From Treponema sp. (lineage in GTDB: Bacteria > Spirochaetota > Spirochaetia > Treponematales > Treponemataceae): a DNA stretch of 64,000 nucleotides. The notes under the pieces were generated by a model. That model made no database searches and was not told the DNA's origin. It saw only the letters and a program-made list of their open reading frames with translations. Location of the stretch: positions 1-64,000 of the forward strand of contig JAEDCN010000006.1 of assembly GCA_016294105.1 (NCBI GenBank), in the 5' to 3' direction. This document shows, piece after piece, positions 54,680 through 63,742 of the stretch. A program made the position numbers and the translations under genes. Each line of letters starts with the position of its first letter. Within the stretch, counting starts at the first letter, position 1.

Positions 54680-55540
54680 ATGGTTATCAACCACAACATG
54701 TCAGCTATGTATTCCAACCGCCAGCTTGGTGTAACAAACGTAAGCTTGCAGAAGGACATGGAAAAGCTCTCATCCGGAATGAAGATCAACCGTGCCGGCG
54801 ACGACGCTTCAGGACTTGCAGTATCTGAGAAGATGCGTGCACAGATTCGTGGCTTGAACCAGGCTTCTCGAAATGCATCCAATGGTATCAGCTTCATCCA
54901 GGCAACCGAAGGTTACCTGCAGGAAACAACTGATATCATGCAGCGCATCCGCGAGCTTGCTGTTCAGTCTGCCAACGGAATCTACACCGACGAAGATCGT
55001 ATGCAGATTCAGGTTGAAATCTCTCAGCTGGTTGCAGAAGTAGACCGCATTGCTAGTTCAGCACAGTTCAACGGCTTGAACATGCTTACTGGACGCTATG
55101 CAAAGCAAACAGGTGAAAACTCTGTAACAGGTTCTATGTGGTTCCATATCGGCGCCAACATGGACCAGCGCATGGAAGTTTACATCGGTACAATGACCGC
55201 TGTAGCTCTGGGCGTTCGCGAACTGGGCGACGAGACAATCATTAGTTTGGCATCACCGGCTGAAGCCAACCGCGCAATCGGTACTATCGACGAAGCATTG
55301 AAGAAGATCAACAAGCAGCGTGCTGACTTGGGTGGATACCAGAATCGTCTTGAGCATGCAGTTAAGGGCATCGACATTGCCGCTGAAAACCTGCAGGCTG
55401 CTGAGTCACGCATCCGTGACACAGATATGGCAGCTCAGATGGTTGAGTTCACCAAGAACCAGGTACTGGCACAGGCTGGAACTGCAATGCTGGCTCAGGC
55501 CAACACTCAGTCTCAGAATGTAATGACTCTCCTGAGATAG
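54680..55540 (+). CDS. flaB: Flagellar filament core protein FlaB
   Basis: 286 residues with the flagellin D0/D1 ends and a very short middle, as in spirochaetal FlaB. N-terminus MVINHNMSAMYSNRQLG with LSSGMKINRAGDDASGLAVS; C-terminus with AESRIRDTDMAAQMVEFTK. It polymerises into the periplasmic flagellum core. No signal peptide, as it leaves by the flagellar type III route. GGAGGA before ATG; the gene has its own promoter and terminator. Confidence 0.97.
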   Translation: MVINHNMSAMYSNRQLGVTNVSLQKDMEKLSSGMKINRAGDDASGLAVSEKMRAQIRGLNQASRNASNGISFIQATEGYLQETTDIMQRIRELAVQSANGIYTDEDRMQIQVEISQLVAEVDRIASSAQFNGLNMLTGRYAKQTGENSVTGSMWFHIGANMDQRMEVYIGTMTAVALGVRELGDETIISLASPAEANRAIGTIDEALKKINKQRADLGGYQNRLEHAVKGIDIAAENLQAAESRIRDTDMAAQMVEFTKNQVLAQAGTAMLAQANTQSQNVMTLLR

Positions 55541-55555
55541 TAGTCATAGTATTAA

Positions 55556-55600
55556 CCGGAAGTAGTGTAGTTCACACTGCACTACTTCCGGATTTGCGTT
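55556..55600 (+). terminator. Terminator after the first flaB
   Basis: CCGGAAGTAGTG pairs perfectly with CACTACTTCCGG, followed by a T-rich tail. Confidence 0.85.
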
Positions 55601-55868
55601 ATTTTAAAAAAGTTTCTCTTTTTCTCTTTACAACTCTTTCAATAAGCGATATACTAACAATGATTTAGGTATGATTTTAGACATACTACATGATCTTTGA
55701 AATCTACCTTCCATTTTGTCTGTGACAGCATGAATGGACATTGCCCAAAACAGTGTCTTTTTATGCTGAAGGCTCTAAAACCATACAGGATGGCGCAACT
55801 CCGTATCGGGCCCCATAGGCATAAGGCTAGGACAGGGACTGTCTTGGAAAACAACATGGAGGGTAACT
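55601..55868 (+). promoter_or_regulatory. Promoter and leader region of the second flaB
   Basis: GCGATAT at 55646-55652 resembles a sigma-28 -10 but has a poor -35 (near TTTACAAC). The leader is then over 200 bases and ends in GGACAG, a GACAG/CTGTC hairpin (55831-55843), GAAAACAA and CATGGAGGG, matching the end of the first flaB leader. No open frame of interest lies inside. Confidence 0.45.
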
Positions 55869-56723
55869 ATGATTATTAATCACAACATGAGTTCTATGTA
55901 TGCTAACCGTACATTGGGTGTATCAAACGCACAGATTCAGGGCAACATAGAGAAACTCAGTTCTGGTCAGCGCATAAATAGAGCTGGCGACGATGCATCC
56001 GGATTGGCCGTATCTGAAAAGATGCGTTCCCAGATTCGTGGTCTGAATCAGGCTAACAGAAACATTCAGAATGGTGTTTCTTTTATCCAGACAACTGAAG
56101 GATATCTTCAGGAGACCACCGATATTCTGCAGCGTATCCGTGAGCTTGCCGTTCAGTCAGCCAACGGAATCTACACCGACGAAGATCGTATGCAGATTCA
56201 GGTTGAAGTATCACAGTTGGTAGCTGAGGTAGACCGCATTGCAAGTCAGGCTCAGTTCAACGGGATGAATATGCTTACTGGTGCTTTCGCCACCGATTCC
56301 GCAGTTGGTCGTGTAATGCAGCTTCAGGTTGGAGCAAACATGGACCAGAACGCACGTGTGTACATTGGTACCATGACAGCTCAGGCTCTTGGTCTGGTTG
56401 GTGCACAGGGATCTGACGAGAAGATTTCCATCAGTACTCCTGAAGAAGCCAACGTAGCCATTGGTTCTGTAGATGCCGCTCTTAAGGCCGTTTCAAGACA
56501 GCGTGCCGACTTGGGTGCATATCAGAATCGCTTTGAGATGGCCTCAAACGGAGTTGCTATTGCAGCAGAAAACTTGCAGGCTGCTGAGTCTCGTATCCGC
56601 GATACAGACATGGCATCTGAAATGGTAGAGTACACAAGAAACCAGATCCTGACACAGGCAGGAACTGCAATGTTGGCTCAGGCTAACGTTCAGTCACAGA
56701 ACGTATTGGCATTGTTGAGCTAA
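55869..56723 (+). CDS. flaB: Flagellar filament core protein FlaB, second copy
   Basis: 284 residues, close paralogue of the first: MIINHNMSSMYANRTLG, LSSGQRINRAGDDASGLAVS, and a C-terminus with AESRIRDTDMASEMVEYTRN. Differences cluster in the middle (residues about 140-185). Spirochaete filaments contain several FlaB types in different places along the filament. A terminator follows at 56774. Confidence 0.97.
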   Translation: MIINHNMSSMYANRTLGVSNAQIQGNIEKLSSGQRINRAGDDASGLAVSEKMRSQIRGLNQANRNIQNGVSFIQTTEGYLQETTDILQRIRELAVQSANGIYTDEDRMQIQVEVSQLVAEVDRIASQAQFNGMNMLTGAFATDSAVGRVMQLQVGANMDQNARVYIGTMTAQALGLVGAQGSDEKISISTPEEANVAIGSVDAALKAVSRQRADLGAYQNRFEMASNGVAIAAENLQAAESRIRDTDMASEMVEYTRNQILTQAGTAMLAQANVQSQNVLALLS

Positions 56724-56773
56724 TTTGACCTTTCATCAAAGAGATATCTGGATGTCATCTTTTTGGTGAGCGC

Positions 56774-56811
56774 AAACCAAGAGAGGTGCGCCCCTCTCTT
56801 GGTTTTATTTT
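56774..56811 (+). terminator. Terminator after the second flaB
   Basis: AAACCAAGAGAGG pairs with CCTCTCTTGGTTT across about six bases, followed by TATTTT. Read-through would supply the flaG-fliD unit. Confidence 0.85.
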
Positions 56812-56822
56812 AGGAGGAGCCC

Positions 56823-57191
56823 ATGAGTGCAATTCAATCACTTGGGCGGAATTTGGCAATGGATGGCCGCCTTTACAACACCTCACCCTCTACTTCATCG
56901 GTAGCATCAAAAACACTTGCCATATCTGTTCCTGATGCAGCCGAAGTGGCACAAACCCTTGCTGATAATCTAGCAAAAGACAAAACCTATGTCCAAGAAC
57001 TGCAACGAGTTGCCAATTCTCTGGACAAAAAAGTTAAATTCAACGTAAATCAGGAATTAGGACAAGTTGTCGTCAAGATTGTGGACCCATCTACCGATAA
57101 GATAATAAGGGAAATCCCTTCTGTAGATTTGCAAGAGCTACGAGTCACAATGAGACGAACCATCGGCTTGATAATTGACGAGAGCGTATAG
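56823..57191 (+). CDS. flaG: FlaG-family flagellar protein
   Basis: 122 residues; variable N-terminus, then the FlaG/YvyC domain with KVKFNVNQELGQVVVKIVDP and IREIPSVDLQELR. It lies in the standard position before fliD and affects filament length in other bacteria. AGGAGG before ATG. No signal peptide. Confidence 0.88.
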   Translation: MSAIQSLGRNLAMDGRLYNTSPSTSSVASKTLAISVPDAAEVAQTLADNLAKDKTYVQELQRVANSLDKKVKFNVNQELGQVVVKIVDPSTDKIIREIPSVDLQELRVTMRRTIGLIIDESV

Positions 57192-57220
57192 GATTTAATA
57201 TCTACAGACATAGGTGAAGG

Positions 57221-59302
57221 ATGTCTGGAATCAGTATACCCGGTGTGGGAGACAAGTACAAAACAAACGAACTCGTAGAAGCACTTATCAATCAGGAGAA
57301 AGTTCCGTTAGAGAGGGAACAAAAAACTCTTGATGGATACAAGGTACAAAAGGATGCCTTGCGAAGTGTTAATCAAAATATGTCTTCATTGCGAGAAAGT
57401 GCAAGAAATCTCTATTCATTTGACAATCCTTTTAATAACAAAATGGGTATATCTTCCGACGAAGATGCAATTTCTGCAGATCCAGGAAGAAATGCTTCCT
57501 TTGAATCATTCAAAATAGATGTTCTCCAACCAGCTACAACCGATAGATTCCTTTCAAAGGAAATTGAAACAGGCTTTCGCGTTGATGCAGGAAAATATAT
57601 CTTCAAGTCCGGAGACAAGGACGTAACCGTTAATTGGAAGGGCGGCACCTTAAAGGAGTTTGTTACCGCAGTAAACAAGCGTAGCAAGGATATTGTAAAG
57701 GCAACCTTAGTAGGTGTATCTCCTGGAAAGCAAGCCCTTTTGTTGGAGTCTTTGAAAACAGGCGAGGAAAATCGGCTTGTCTTTGAAGGGGATGCCTTGG
57801 AATTTGCCAAGACCATTGGAATGATCCAGAAAGTGCAGAGTAAGGGCACTCCCCTTTCCTCCTCCAACGCTATTAAAGAAGCACCAGTAAACACCTATTC
57901 CATTTCTACCAGCCAGGAACAGGTTGGTATGCCAAGCCTGTCTTCTAAAGAAGTTACCGTCAAAGATGGAGTTATTACGGTGCCACCGAGAGGAAGCTTT
58001 TCCATCGATGTACCTTCTAATATTGCCAACGATCCAAACCAGCGGATTGTATTTTCCATTGACCAAGCAGATGTTGCAGATATTACCACTGCCTTAAATG
58101 ATGTGGCTCAAGAGCCTGTTTTGCCAGGTCCAGGAGGAATTAATTTTAAGGGAATCAGAATCGACAACATTCAATCTGATACCACATTGCCAAAAACGGC
58201 CTCAAATACACTCAAAACACCCCTCAGTCCCATCAGCAATGATCAAGTTGTATCCATTAGGATGCAAGACGGCTCTGAAATCCCCATTGACCATCAGGCA
58301 GGAGCTACCAATGAAGACGGAAGCAAGCAGGTTTCCATCGAGGTAGCTGATTATCCTAATATTGACTCCATTGTGGTGCGCAACAGAAATACTGGCAAGG
58401 AACTGACCCTGAGCACCATTGAAACCTTTAACAAAAATGCAGACTTAGGCTTTGAGCCAACAAATCCTGCCAGTGTTGCCCAGGATGCAAAAATTAAGTA
58501 TGAGGGAATCACTATTACTCGACCAACCAACGATATAGATGATGTGGTTCCTGACGTTACCCTACACGTAAAGCAAAAGACGGACAGAACAGCCACCATC
58601 GACATAAAGCCAGACACGGAATCAGCAAAGGAAGCTTTAATTACCTTTGTGGGTACCTATAACCAGCTGATGGCAGAAATCAATGTGCTGACCCAGGCTA
58701 ACGAGGAGATTATTTCCGAGCTGCAATATCTTTCTGATGAAGAATCAGAGCAATATAAGGAGTGGCTGGGACTGTTTCAAAGTGATTTTTCCCTCAAGAA
58801 TGGAAAGAGTACCATGCAAACAATCATGTCTGCACCCTATGTGGTGGAGGAAAACTCAGAAATCTCCATGCTTTCCCACCTGGGAATATCCACCAGTGCC
58901 GACAGCTTTTCTAGCTTTTCTGCCAGCCGCTTGCGTGGATATCTTGAGATAAACGAAAAGGAGCTGGACAAGGCTCTGGAAAACAATCTTTTGGAAATAA
59001 AGAATATTTTCGGCTATGACACCGATGGAGATATGGTAATTGACAGTGGAATCGCATACCTTTTGGACACTAGATTACAAAGCTATGTTCAGTCTGGAGG
59101 AATCATTCCCACGAAAATCTCTGGAATCGATACACGAATCGCCAGTTCAGAGACACGGATTCAGAAACTTGAGACCCAAATTGAGGCTAAGGAGCAGGAG
59201 CTAAAGCAGAAATATAGCCAGATGGAATCTACTTTAAATAGTCTTGATTCACAGTCTCAGTCCATAAACAATACTTTTAACAAATCTAGTGGAAACAACT
59301 AG
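57221..59302 (+). CDS. fliD: Flagellar filament cap protein FliD
   Basis: 693 residues. N-terminal D0/D1 with SGISIPGVGDKYKTNELVEALI, an expanded middle (about 100-470) that is beta-rich, and a coiled-coil C-terminus (ISGIDTRIASSETRIQKLETQ in part) ending in Ser/Asn. It caps the filament and guides flagellin folding. It is longer than the 450-500 residues of enteric FliD; the extra length is all in the exposed middle. Confidence 0.93.
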   Translation: MSGISIPGVGDKYKTNELVEALINQEKVPLEREQKTLDGYKVQKDALRSVNQNMSSLRESARNLYSFDNPFNNKMGISSDEDAISADPGRNASFESFKIDVLQPATTDRFLSKEIETGFRVDAGKYIFKSGDKDVTVNWKGGTLKEFVTAVNKRSKDIVKATLVGVSPGKQALLLESLKTGEENRLVFEGDALEFAKTIGMIQKVQSKGTPLSSSNAIKEAPVNTYSISTSQEQVGMPSLSSKEVTVKDGVITVPPRGSFSIDVPSNIANDPNQRIVFSIDQADVADITTALNDVAQEPVLPGPGGINFKGIRIDNIQSDTTLPKTASNTLKTPLSPISNDQVVSIRMQDGSEIPIDHQAGATNEDGSKQVSIEVADYPNIDSIVVRNRNTGKELTLSTIETFNKNADLGFEPTNPASVAQDAKIKYEGITITRPTNDIDDVVPDVTLHVKQKTDRTATIDIKPDTESAKEALITFVGTYNQLMAEINVLTQANEEIISELQYLSDEESEQYKEWLGLFQSDFSLKNGKSTMQTIMSAPYVVEENSEISMLSHLGISTSADSFSSFSASRLRGYLEINEKELDKALENNLLEIKNIFGYDTDGDMVIDSGIAYLLDTRLQSYVQSGGIIPTKISGIDTRIASSETRIQKLETQIEAKEQELKQKYSQMESTLNSLDSQSQSINNTFNKSSGNN

Positions 59303-59320
59303 GAGAAGCGGGGGTAAGAA

Positions 59321-59911
59321 ATGAAAATATTTATCAATGGGCAAGAAGCAGATATTACCCTTGATTCAGAAAAGAACCTGGGAGATGTTCTCACCTCCTT
59401 TGAATCTGAGTGTGCAAAAAACAAGGCTACTACGGTGAATATTGTGGTAGATGGAGAGGAAGTCAGTGCAGATGCATTCGACACATTTACCCAAAAGCCA
59501 GTGGAGGCCATCTCAACCTTGGAGCTAACCACCATCACAGAAGATGATGTGTTACTTTCTTTCAAGGACATTGCCACACGTTTTGGTGAACTTATTGAGG
59601 ACATGAAGCTGATTTCCCTTCAGTTTCAAAACGGACAGGATAAAAAGGCACTGGTAACAGTAACACAGCTGGCAGACACTGTGGACTATTTCTGCAAGGC
59701 AACTGCTCTTTCCACCCTTTTCCCTGAGAAATTTGCTGATATAAATATTGATGGTGTTGCCATCCAAGATTTCTTTGGAGATTTTATGGCAATTCTCACA
59801 GATTTTGAGGAAGCTTTTAAAAATTCTGATTCTGTGATGCTGGGAGATCTTGCTGAATACGAGATTACTCCACGGATTGAGTCCATTATTTCTATGATTG
59901 ATTCAATTTAA
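59321..59911 (+). CDS. Unknown protein after fliD
   Basis: 196 residues that I do not recognise. A short N-terminal beta segment (MKIFINGQEADITL) is followed by an acidic helical body. In other bacteria the slot after fliD holds the chaperone FliS, which is helical, so a chaperone-like or export role is a reasonable guess. No FliS motif is seen. A GGGGG-like ribosome site (AGCGGGGG) precedes the ATG. No signal peptide or membrane helix. Confidence 0.7.
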   Translation: MKIFINGQEADITLDSEKNLGDVLTSFESECAKNKATTVNIVVDGEEVSADAFDTFTQKPVEAISTLELTTITEDDVLLSFKDIATRFGELIEDMKLISLQFQNGQDKKALVTVTQLADTVDYFCKATALSTLFPEKFADINIDGVAIQDFFGDFMAILTDFEEAFKNSDSVMLGDLAEYEITPRIESIISMIDSI

Positions 59912-59944
59912 CTTGTAGTATAGCCCGATTTTGGAGATGTAGGG

Positions 59945-60211
59945 ATGCAGATACTGAAGCTAAACAATGTGAATAAGAATGAGGGTGTAATATACTACCG
60001 CAGACACTATACTGCTGAGGCAGAGATTGAGCTGCCAAACTGCGTGGAAAAACTTCCCATCTCATTCACCATAGAAACAGGTCCTCTTGGGGACAAGCAG
60101 TTTGACATTGATTTTGACCCACACAGAATCAATTATCCTCTTGTGCCCATCAAGCGGGCATTGAAAGAGTATATTTTGAATATTGACCAACTGGGAGCGC
60201 TGCCTCTATGA
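59945..60211 (+). CDS. Small protein between fliD cluster and tsaE
   Basis: 88 residues (MQILKLNNVNKNEGVIYYRR..), predicted mixed beta with DFDPHRINYPL. Not recognised. It overlaps the tsaE start by four bases, so it is translated with tsaE and tsaB. GGAGATG precedes the start. Its place between fliD and tsaE matches my memory of the T. pallidum order, which argues that it is a real, conserved gene. Confidence 0.7.
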   Translation: MQILKLNNVNKNEGVIYYRRHYTAEAEIELPNCVEKLPISFTIETGPLGDKQFDIDFDPHRINYPLVPIKRALKEYILNIDQLGALPL

Positions 60212-60642
60212 CATTTGTTACTCATTCAGCAGAGGAAACAATCCTTTTGGGAAAAAAGATTGGTTCAAAGCTGCAACCAGGGGCTATCATTGCCATGGAA
60301 GGAACCCTTGCAGCGGGCAAAACCACCATTACCAAGGGCATTGCAGAGGCTTTGGGAATAGATGAAACCATTACAAGCCCCACCTTTACCCTTATTTCTG
60401 AGTATGAGGGAACCTATCCACTCTACCACATGGACGTGTACCGCCTTGATTCTTCCGAGGATTTTATCAACTTGGGAGTAGAAGACCTTATGTATGGGGA
60501 TGGAATCAGCATAATCGAGTGGAGCGAGCGAGTAAGAGACGAATTACCCGCCTCTACCATTACCCTACGTCTAGAAATACGTCAGGATGGGGGACGGAAT
60601 ATCCACCTAGAGAATTGGCCCTACGGAGAAATTGAGTCATGA
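60208..60642 (+). CDS. tsaE: tRNA threonylcarbamoyladenosine ATPase TsaE
   Basis: 144 residues. Walker A GTLAAGKTTITKG, FTLISEYEG, the YHMDVYRLDS segment and IIEWSERV are the TsaE (YjeE) pattern. It drives the TsaB-TsaD complex that makes t6A37 in tRNAs reading ANN codons. tsaB follows with a 4-base overlap. Confidence 0.93.
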   Translation: MTFVTHSAEETILLGKKIGSKLQPGAIIAMEGTLAAGKTTITKGIAEALGIDETITSPTFTLISEYEGTYPLYHMDVYRLDSSEDFINLGVEDLMYGDGISIIEWSERVRDELPASTITLRLEIRQDGGRNIHLENWPYGEIES

Positions 60643-61298
60643 AAGCATTGGCAATAGATAGTGCAGTCACTTGCATTAGTTTGGCGGCTTGCAATCAGCA
60701 AAAGAAGGCTTCTGTAACCTTAGACATTGGAATGCGTCAATCAGAAAAGCTCATCCCTGCCATTGAGTATGTACTTGAGCAAGTAGACTTGGAGGCTTCT
60801 CAGCTTGATTTCATCGCTTTGAGTGGAGGTCCTGGTTCTTTTACCGGTCTGAGACTCGGTTTTGCCGCCGCCAAGGGCTTACAGCTTTCTACAGGCTGTC
60901 CAGTATATTCTATTCCGACGCTGCAGGTTCAGGCTGAACCTTATAGCTCATGGCCTGGGAAAGTTATTTCTGCAATAGATGCTAAAAAGGATCGATTTTA
61001 CGTACAATTTTTCTTTCAGGGAAAGGAAATAAGCCAGAGCCAGGATATTGGCATAGCAGAAATTGCTCAGCAGATAAAACCGGAGGATCAGATTCTTATT
61101 GTGGGGCCTGATAGTGAGGCATTGCTTGAAGGGCTTAAAAAATTTAACCCTTCCTTGAACCTTAGTCGTTTTCCCAGCCTTACTACATCCATTACCGATG
61201 CCTTGTTCACCTTAGGAAGCAAGGCAACAAAAAGCCTTGAGCCCTACGAAGGGCCCATTTATTTGCGAAAAAGCGAGGCGGAAGAAAACCAGAAATAA
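60639..61298 (+). CDS. tsaB: t6A37 biosynthesis protein TsaB
   Basis: 219 residues of the ASKHA fold: MKALAIDSAVTCISLA, ALSGGPGSFTGLRLG and the KDRFYVQFF region. A partner of TsaD, which is not in this window. It ends the plus-strand unit, with a terminator just after. Confidence 0.94.
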   Translation: MKALAIDSAVTCISLAACNQQKKASVTLDIGMRQSEKLIPAIEYVLEQVDLEASQLDFIALSGGPGSFTGLRLGFAAAKGLQLSTGCPVYSIPTLQVQAEPYSSWPGKVISAIDAKKDRFYVQFFFQGKEISQSQDIGIAEIAQQIKPEDQILIVGPDSEALLEGLKKFNPSLNLSRFPSLTTSITDALFTLGSKATKSLEPYEGPIYLRKSEAEENQK

Positions 61299-61330
61299 AG
61301 TAGCTTGTACAGTTGAAAATAAAATAGGAA

Positions 61331-61366
61331 AATACCCCTAAGTTATAGCTTAGGGGTATTTTTTTA
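61331..61366 (+). terminator. Terminator between tsaB and the lipoprotein gene
   Basis: AATACCCCTAAG pairs with CTTAGGGGTATT across six bases and is followed by seven T. The minus side is also T-rich, so it may serve both convergent units. Confidence 0.9.
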
Positions 61367-61385
61367 CAAAAACCTGCAAAACGCT

Positions 61386-63410
61386 TTAACGGATGTCAAA
61401 GTAGAATCTGCTCAAATAGGTATACCGATTCTTAGCCCGCTCCCAGAAGGGACTTTGTGGATAAGAATCGATTACGTGTTTATAGGCCTTTTGTGCTTCC
61501 TTTACGTTCTTGATGGAAGACTTGGACTCCAGCACCTGCCCTTTTAGATAATATCCAGCATCAAAATCACTAACTGCAATTTCAAAGAATTTATTTAAAG
61601 TTTCCAAGGCAGCAGGATAGTCTTCTGCATAGAAATAATCCTGGGCTTGGGCTAAAAGCATTTCTTGAGCCTGCTGCTGGCCAGAATCAGCTTCTTTGGG
61701 AGCTTCCTTCAATGCACTGGTACTCATATCTGCTGTTCGTTGGCGTTCCAACTCCTGGCTTACCCAGGGTAAATCCATGTTTTCCATAGACATACCTGTT
61801 TCTGGATTGAAATTATCCTGAGAAGAAGTATTGGCAGGCAATTCTGGTTGATAGGTTTCCTGCTGCAGGGTAGAAACCTGGGCAGGGGAATTTCTTGCCG
61901 CAGAGCTTTGGGATGAGGTTTGAGGTGGAACAATCACTGTGGCAGCAGGACTTGATTCACGAGGAACAGCAGTTGTGGTTACTGGTCTAGCGGTGGTAGC
62001 CGTTTCACCAGTTACAGGTGCTGCTTGGGAAGATGCTCCATTGGCAGTATCTGATGCTTCCCGTACTGCAGGTGCTGAAGTGGTTGATGCTACATTGGAA
62101 GATGCCGTTTCTCGAACTGCAGGCACTGTAGTTGTAGGTGCTGTAGTGCTGATAGCAGGTGCACTCTGAGTTACAGGCTTATTTTGTGTAGCTACAGCTT
62201 GCTGCTGTGAAGGGACTACTGAGGATGAGGATTCAACAGGAGCATCATTTTGGGAAGTATCCTGAGGAATTTCCTGAGAAATTTTCTGAGGAATTTCCTG
62301 AGTAATTTCCGTGGCAAAATCCTGTGGCAGGGGAATAGTATCCTGATAGCCGGGAACAATGGTTTCATAGTTGGGAGCGATTACCCGAAAACCATTTTGC
62401 GCCACCTTGTCGGTAATAGTAACTTCCAAAAAATCATCGATAAAAGTGGCAGAAAGCACATCCTGCTTGTAAAAATGGAGGATGGTGGTGCCTGGTTTAG
62501 TAGACTTCATGGTAAAGGAGGTATCCTCACTGGTACGACGGCGACCAAAATAGGTGAGACTGGGTGTTCCTATGGAATTTCCGTCCTTAGTTACCTCACC
62601 AAGATAAAACCATCCTGTTCCAGGATACCGTATATCAAGATACTGCTCCTTATCCATAACCACTGAACGAGAAGGTACTACAAAATCCTCCAAAACACCC
62701 TGGGTTGCATTAATGTCCACTGGTTCACTAGGTACTTGCTCAAGCGCACCGCTCTCCATGGCCAGCGGTTCAGTAGCTACTAGTTCTGGGACAGCTGGTT
62801 CAACAACTTCTGTCTCTGGGGTCACAGACTCTGGAGTATCCACTACTGTTGCCATAATGTCCTCTGGATCTGGTTCCGGCAGGACTGGCTCCGCAATTTC
62901 CTCTTGAATCAGCTCCACCACTACAGCCTCTTCAGCTGGAACAGCCTCAGCAACGGAAGGCAAAGGAATTTCTTCGTTTACATCAGCAGACAATTCCACC
63001 ACCACAGCCTTATCTTCTTCCACAATAACAGCCATGTCTTCTTGGTTGTCAGGAGACGGAACATCTTGGTCTTGAAGCAAGTCAATGATTTCAATTTCTT
63101 GAAGATAGTCCTGGAAATCCGACTGTGGTACAGTCTCCACATTAGGCTCTAAAGAAAGCGGCTCGTTAGCAATAGGAGTGAAATCATCCAAGGATTCTGA
63201 TTCTTGGACAAGGGGGAAATCAGCAGAAATTAAAGCTCCATCATCAACCTGCATCAATTCAGGCTCTGGATCAATCTGTGAAGAACTTTGTTCAAGAACC
63301 TGCTCTGGAATCACCTCCTCTGGTAGACTTTCTTCTACAGGGGGTGTTGAGGAACAAGAAATCATAAGCCAGCAAAGGCAGAGAATACAAGGAAAAACAA
63401 AGGGCTTCAA
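61386..63410 (-). CDS. Low-complexity lipoprotein with C-terminal TPR-like domain
   Basis: 674 residues. A lipoprotein signal with the cysteine at residue 19 (LMISCSS); then about 200 residues of Glu/Pro/Val-rich repeats, a compact beta region (about 245-350, SRSVVMDKEQYLDIRYPG), a Ser/Thr/Ala/Pro-rich stretch (about 375-530) with EIPQ repeats, and a final helical domain (about 575-674) resembling TPRs of YbgF/BamD type. Probably spans periplasm from a membrane anchor. The ATG overlaps the preceding gene by four bases. Confidence 0.8.
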   Translation of the reverse strand: MKPFVFPCILCLCWLMISCSSTPPVEESLPEEVIPEQVLEQSSSQIDPEPELMQVDDGALISADFPLVQESESLDDFTPIANEPLSLEPNVETVPQSDFQDYLQEIEIIDLLQDQDVPSPDNQEDMAVIVEEDKAVVVELSADVNEEIPLPSVAEAVPAEEAVVVELIQEEIAEPVLPEPDPEDIMATVVDTPESVTPETEVVEPAVPELVATEPLAMESGALEQVPSEPVDINATQGVLEDFVVPSRSVVMDKEQYLDIRYPGTGWFYLGEVTKDGNSIGTPSLTYFGRRRTSEDTSFTMKSTKPGTTILHFYKQDVLSATFIDDFLEVTITDKVAQNGFRVIAPNYETIVPGYQDTIPLPQDFATEITQEIPQKISQEIPQDTSQNDAPVESSSSVVPSQQQAVATQNKPVTQSAPAISTTAPTTTVPAVRETASSNVASTTSAPAVREASDTANGASSQAAPVTGETATTARPVTTTAVPRESSPAATVIVPPQTSSQSSAARNSPAQVSTLQQETYQPELPANTSSQDNFNPETGMSMENMDLPWVSQELERQRTADMSTSALKEAPKEADSGQQQAQEMLLAQAQDYFYAEDYPAALETLNKFFEIAVSDFDAGYYLKGQVLESKSSIKNVKEAQKAYKHVIDSYPQSPFWERAKNRYTYLSRFYFDIR

Positions 63411-63742
63411 GGAGCTGCCTCCAACAAGTCGGATATAAGCTCATCGTTGGCATCTCGCAAAGAGTCCAACAATTGCTCATCTGGTGGTGAAAACCATCTG
63501 TCAATATCCTGCTCTGTCCAAGTATAATCCTTGGGTCGCACAAGATAGTACTCATCTGGTGTAGACGGAGGCTCTGGTGCCACAAGGGGCTGATGAAGGG
63601 TAAAATTTTCATCAAAGCGTAGCTTTTTCTTATTGAATAGATTGCTTTCTCCCACCGTGATAATTATAACAGCAATAAGAAAAAAAACTAGTAGCAAAAG
63701 TATACTAATCTTTGCAAATTTTGGTATATCAAGTCGATTCAT
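63407..63742 (-). CDS. Single-pass membrane protein, unknown
   Basis: 111 residues. One membrane helix (about 13-33, ISILLLLVFFLIAVIIITV) and a short acidic, Pro-rich outer tail ending LISDLLEAAP. Not recognised. It lies between smc (14-base overlap) and the lipoprotein gene (4-base overlap), so the three are one unit; the tail could touch the lipoprotein or the cell-envelope machinery. Confidence 0.7.
   Translation of the reverse strand: MNRLDIPKFAKISILLLLVFFLIAVIIITVGESNLFNKKKLRFDENFTLHQPLVAPEPPSTPDEYYLVRPKDYTWTEQDIDRWFSPPDEQLLDSLRDANDELISDLLEAAP

Noticed and set aside
62245..62320. A short direct repeat, considered as a CRISPR or VNTR
   Set aside because: These are in-frame EIPQ-type codon repeats inside the lipoprotein gene. 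There are no regular spacers, and no CRISPR array or cas gene was seen anywhere in the window.
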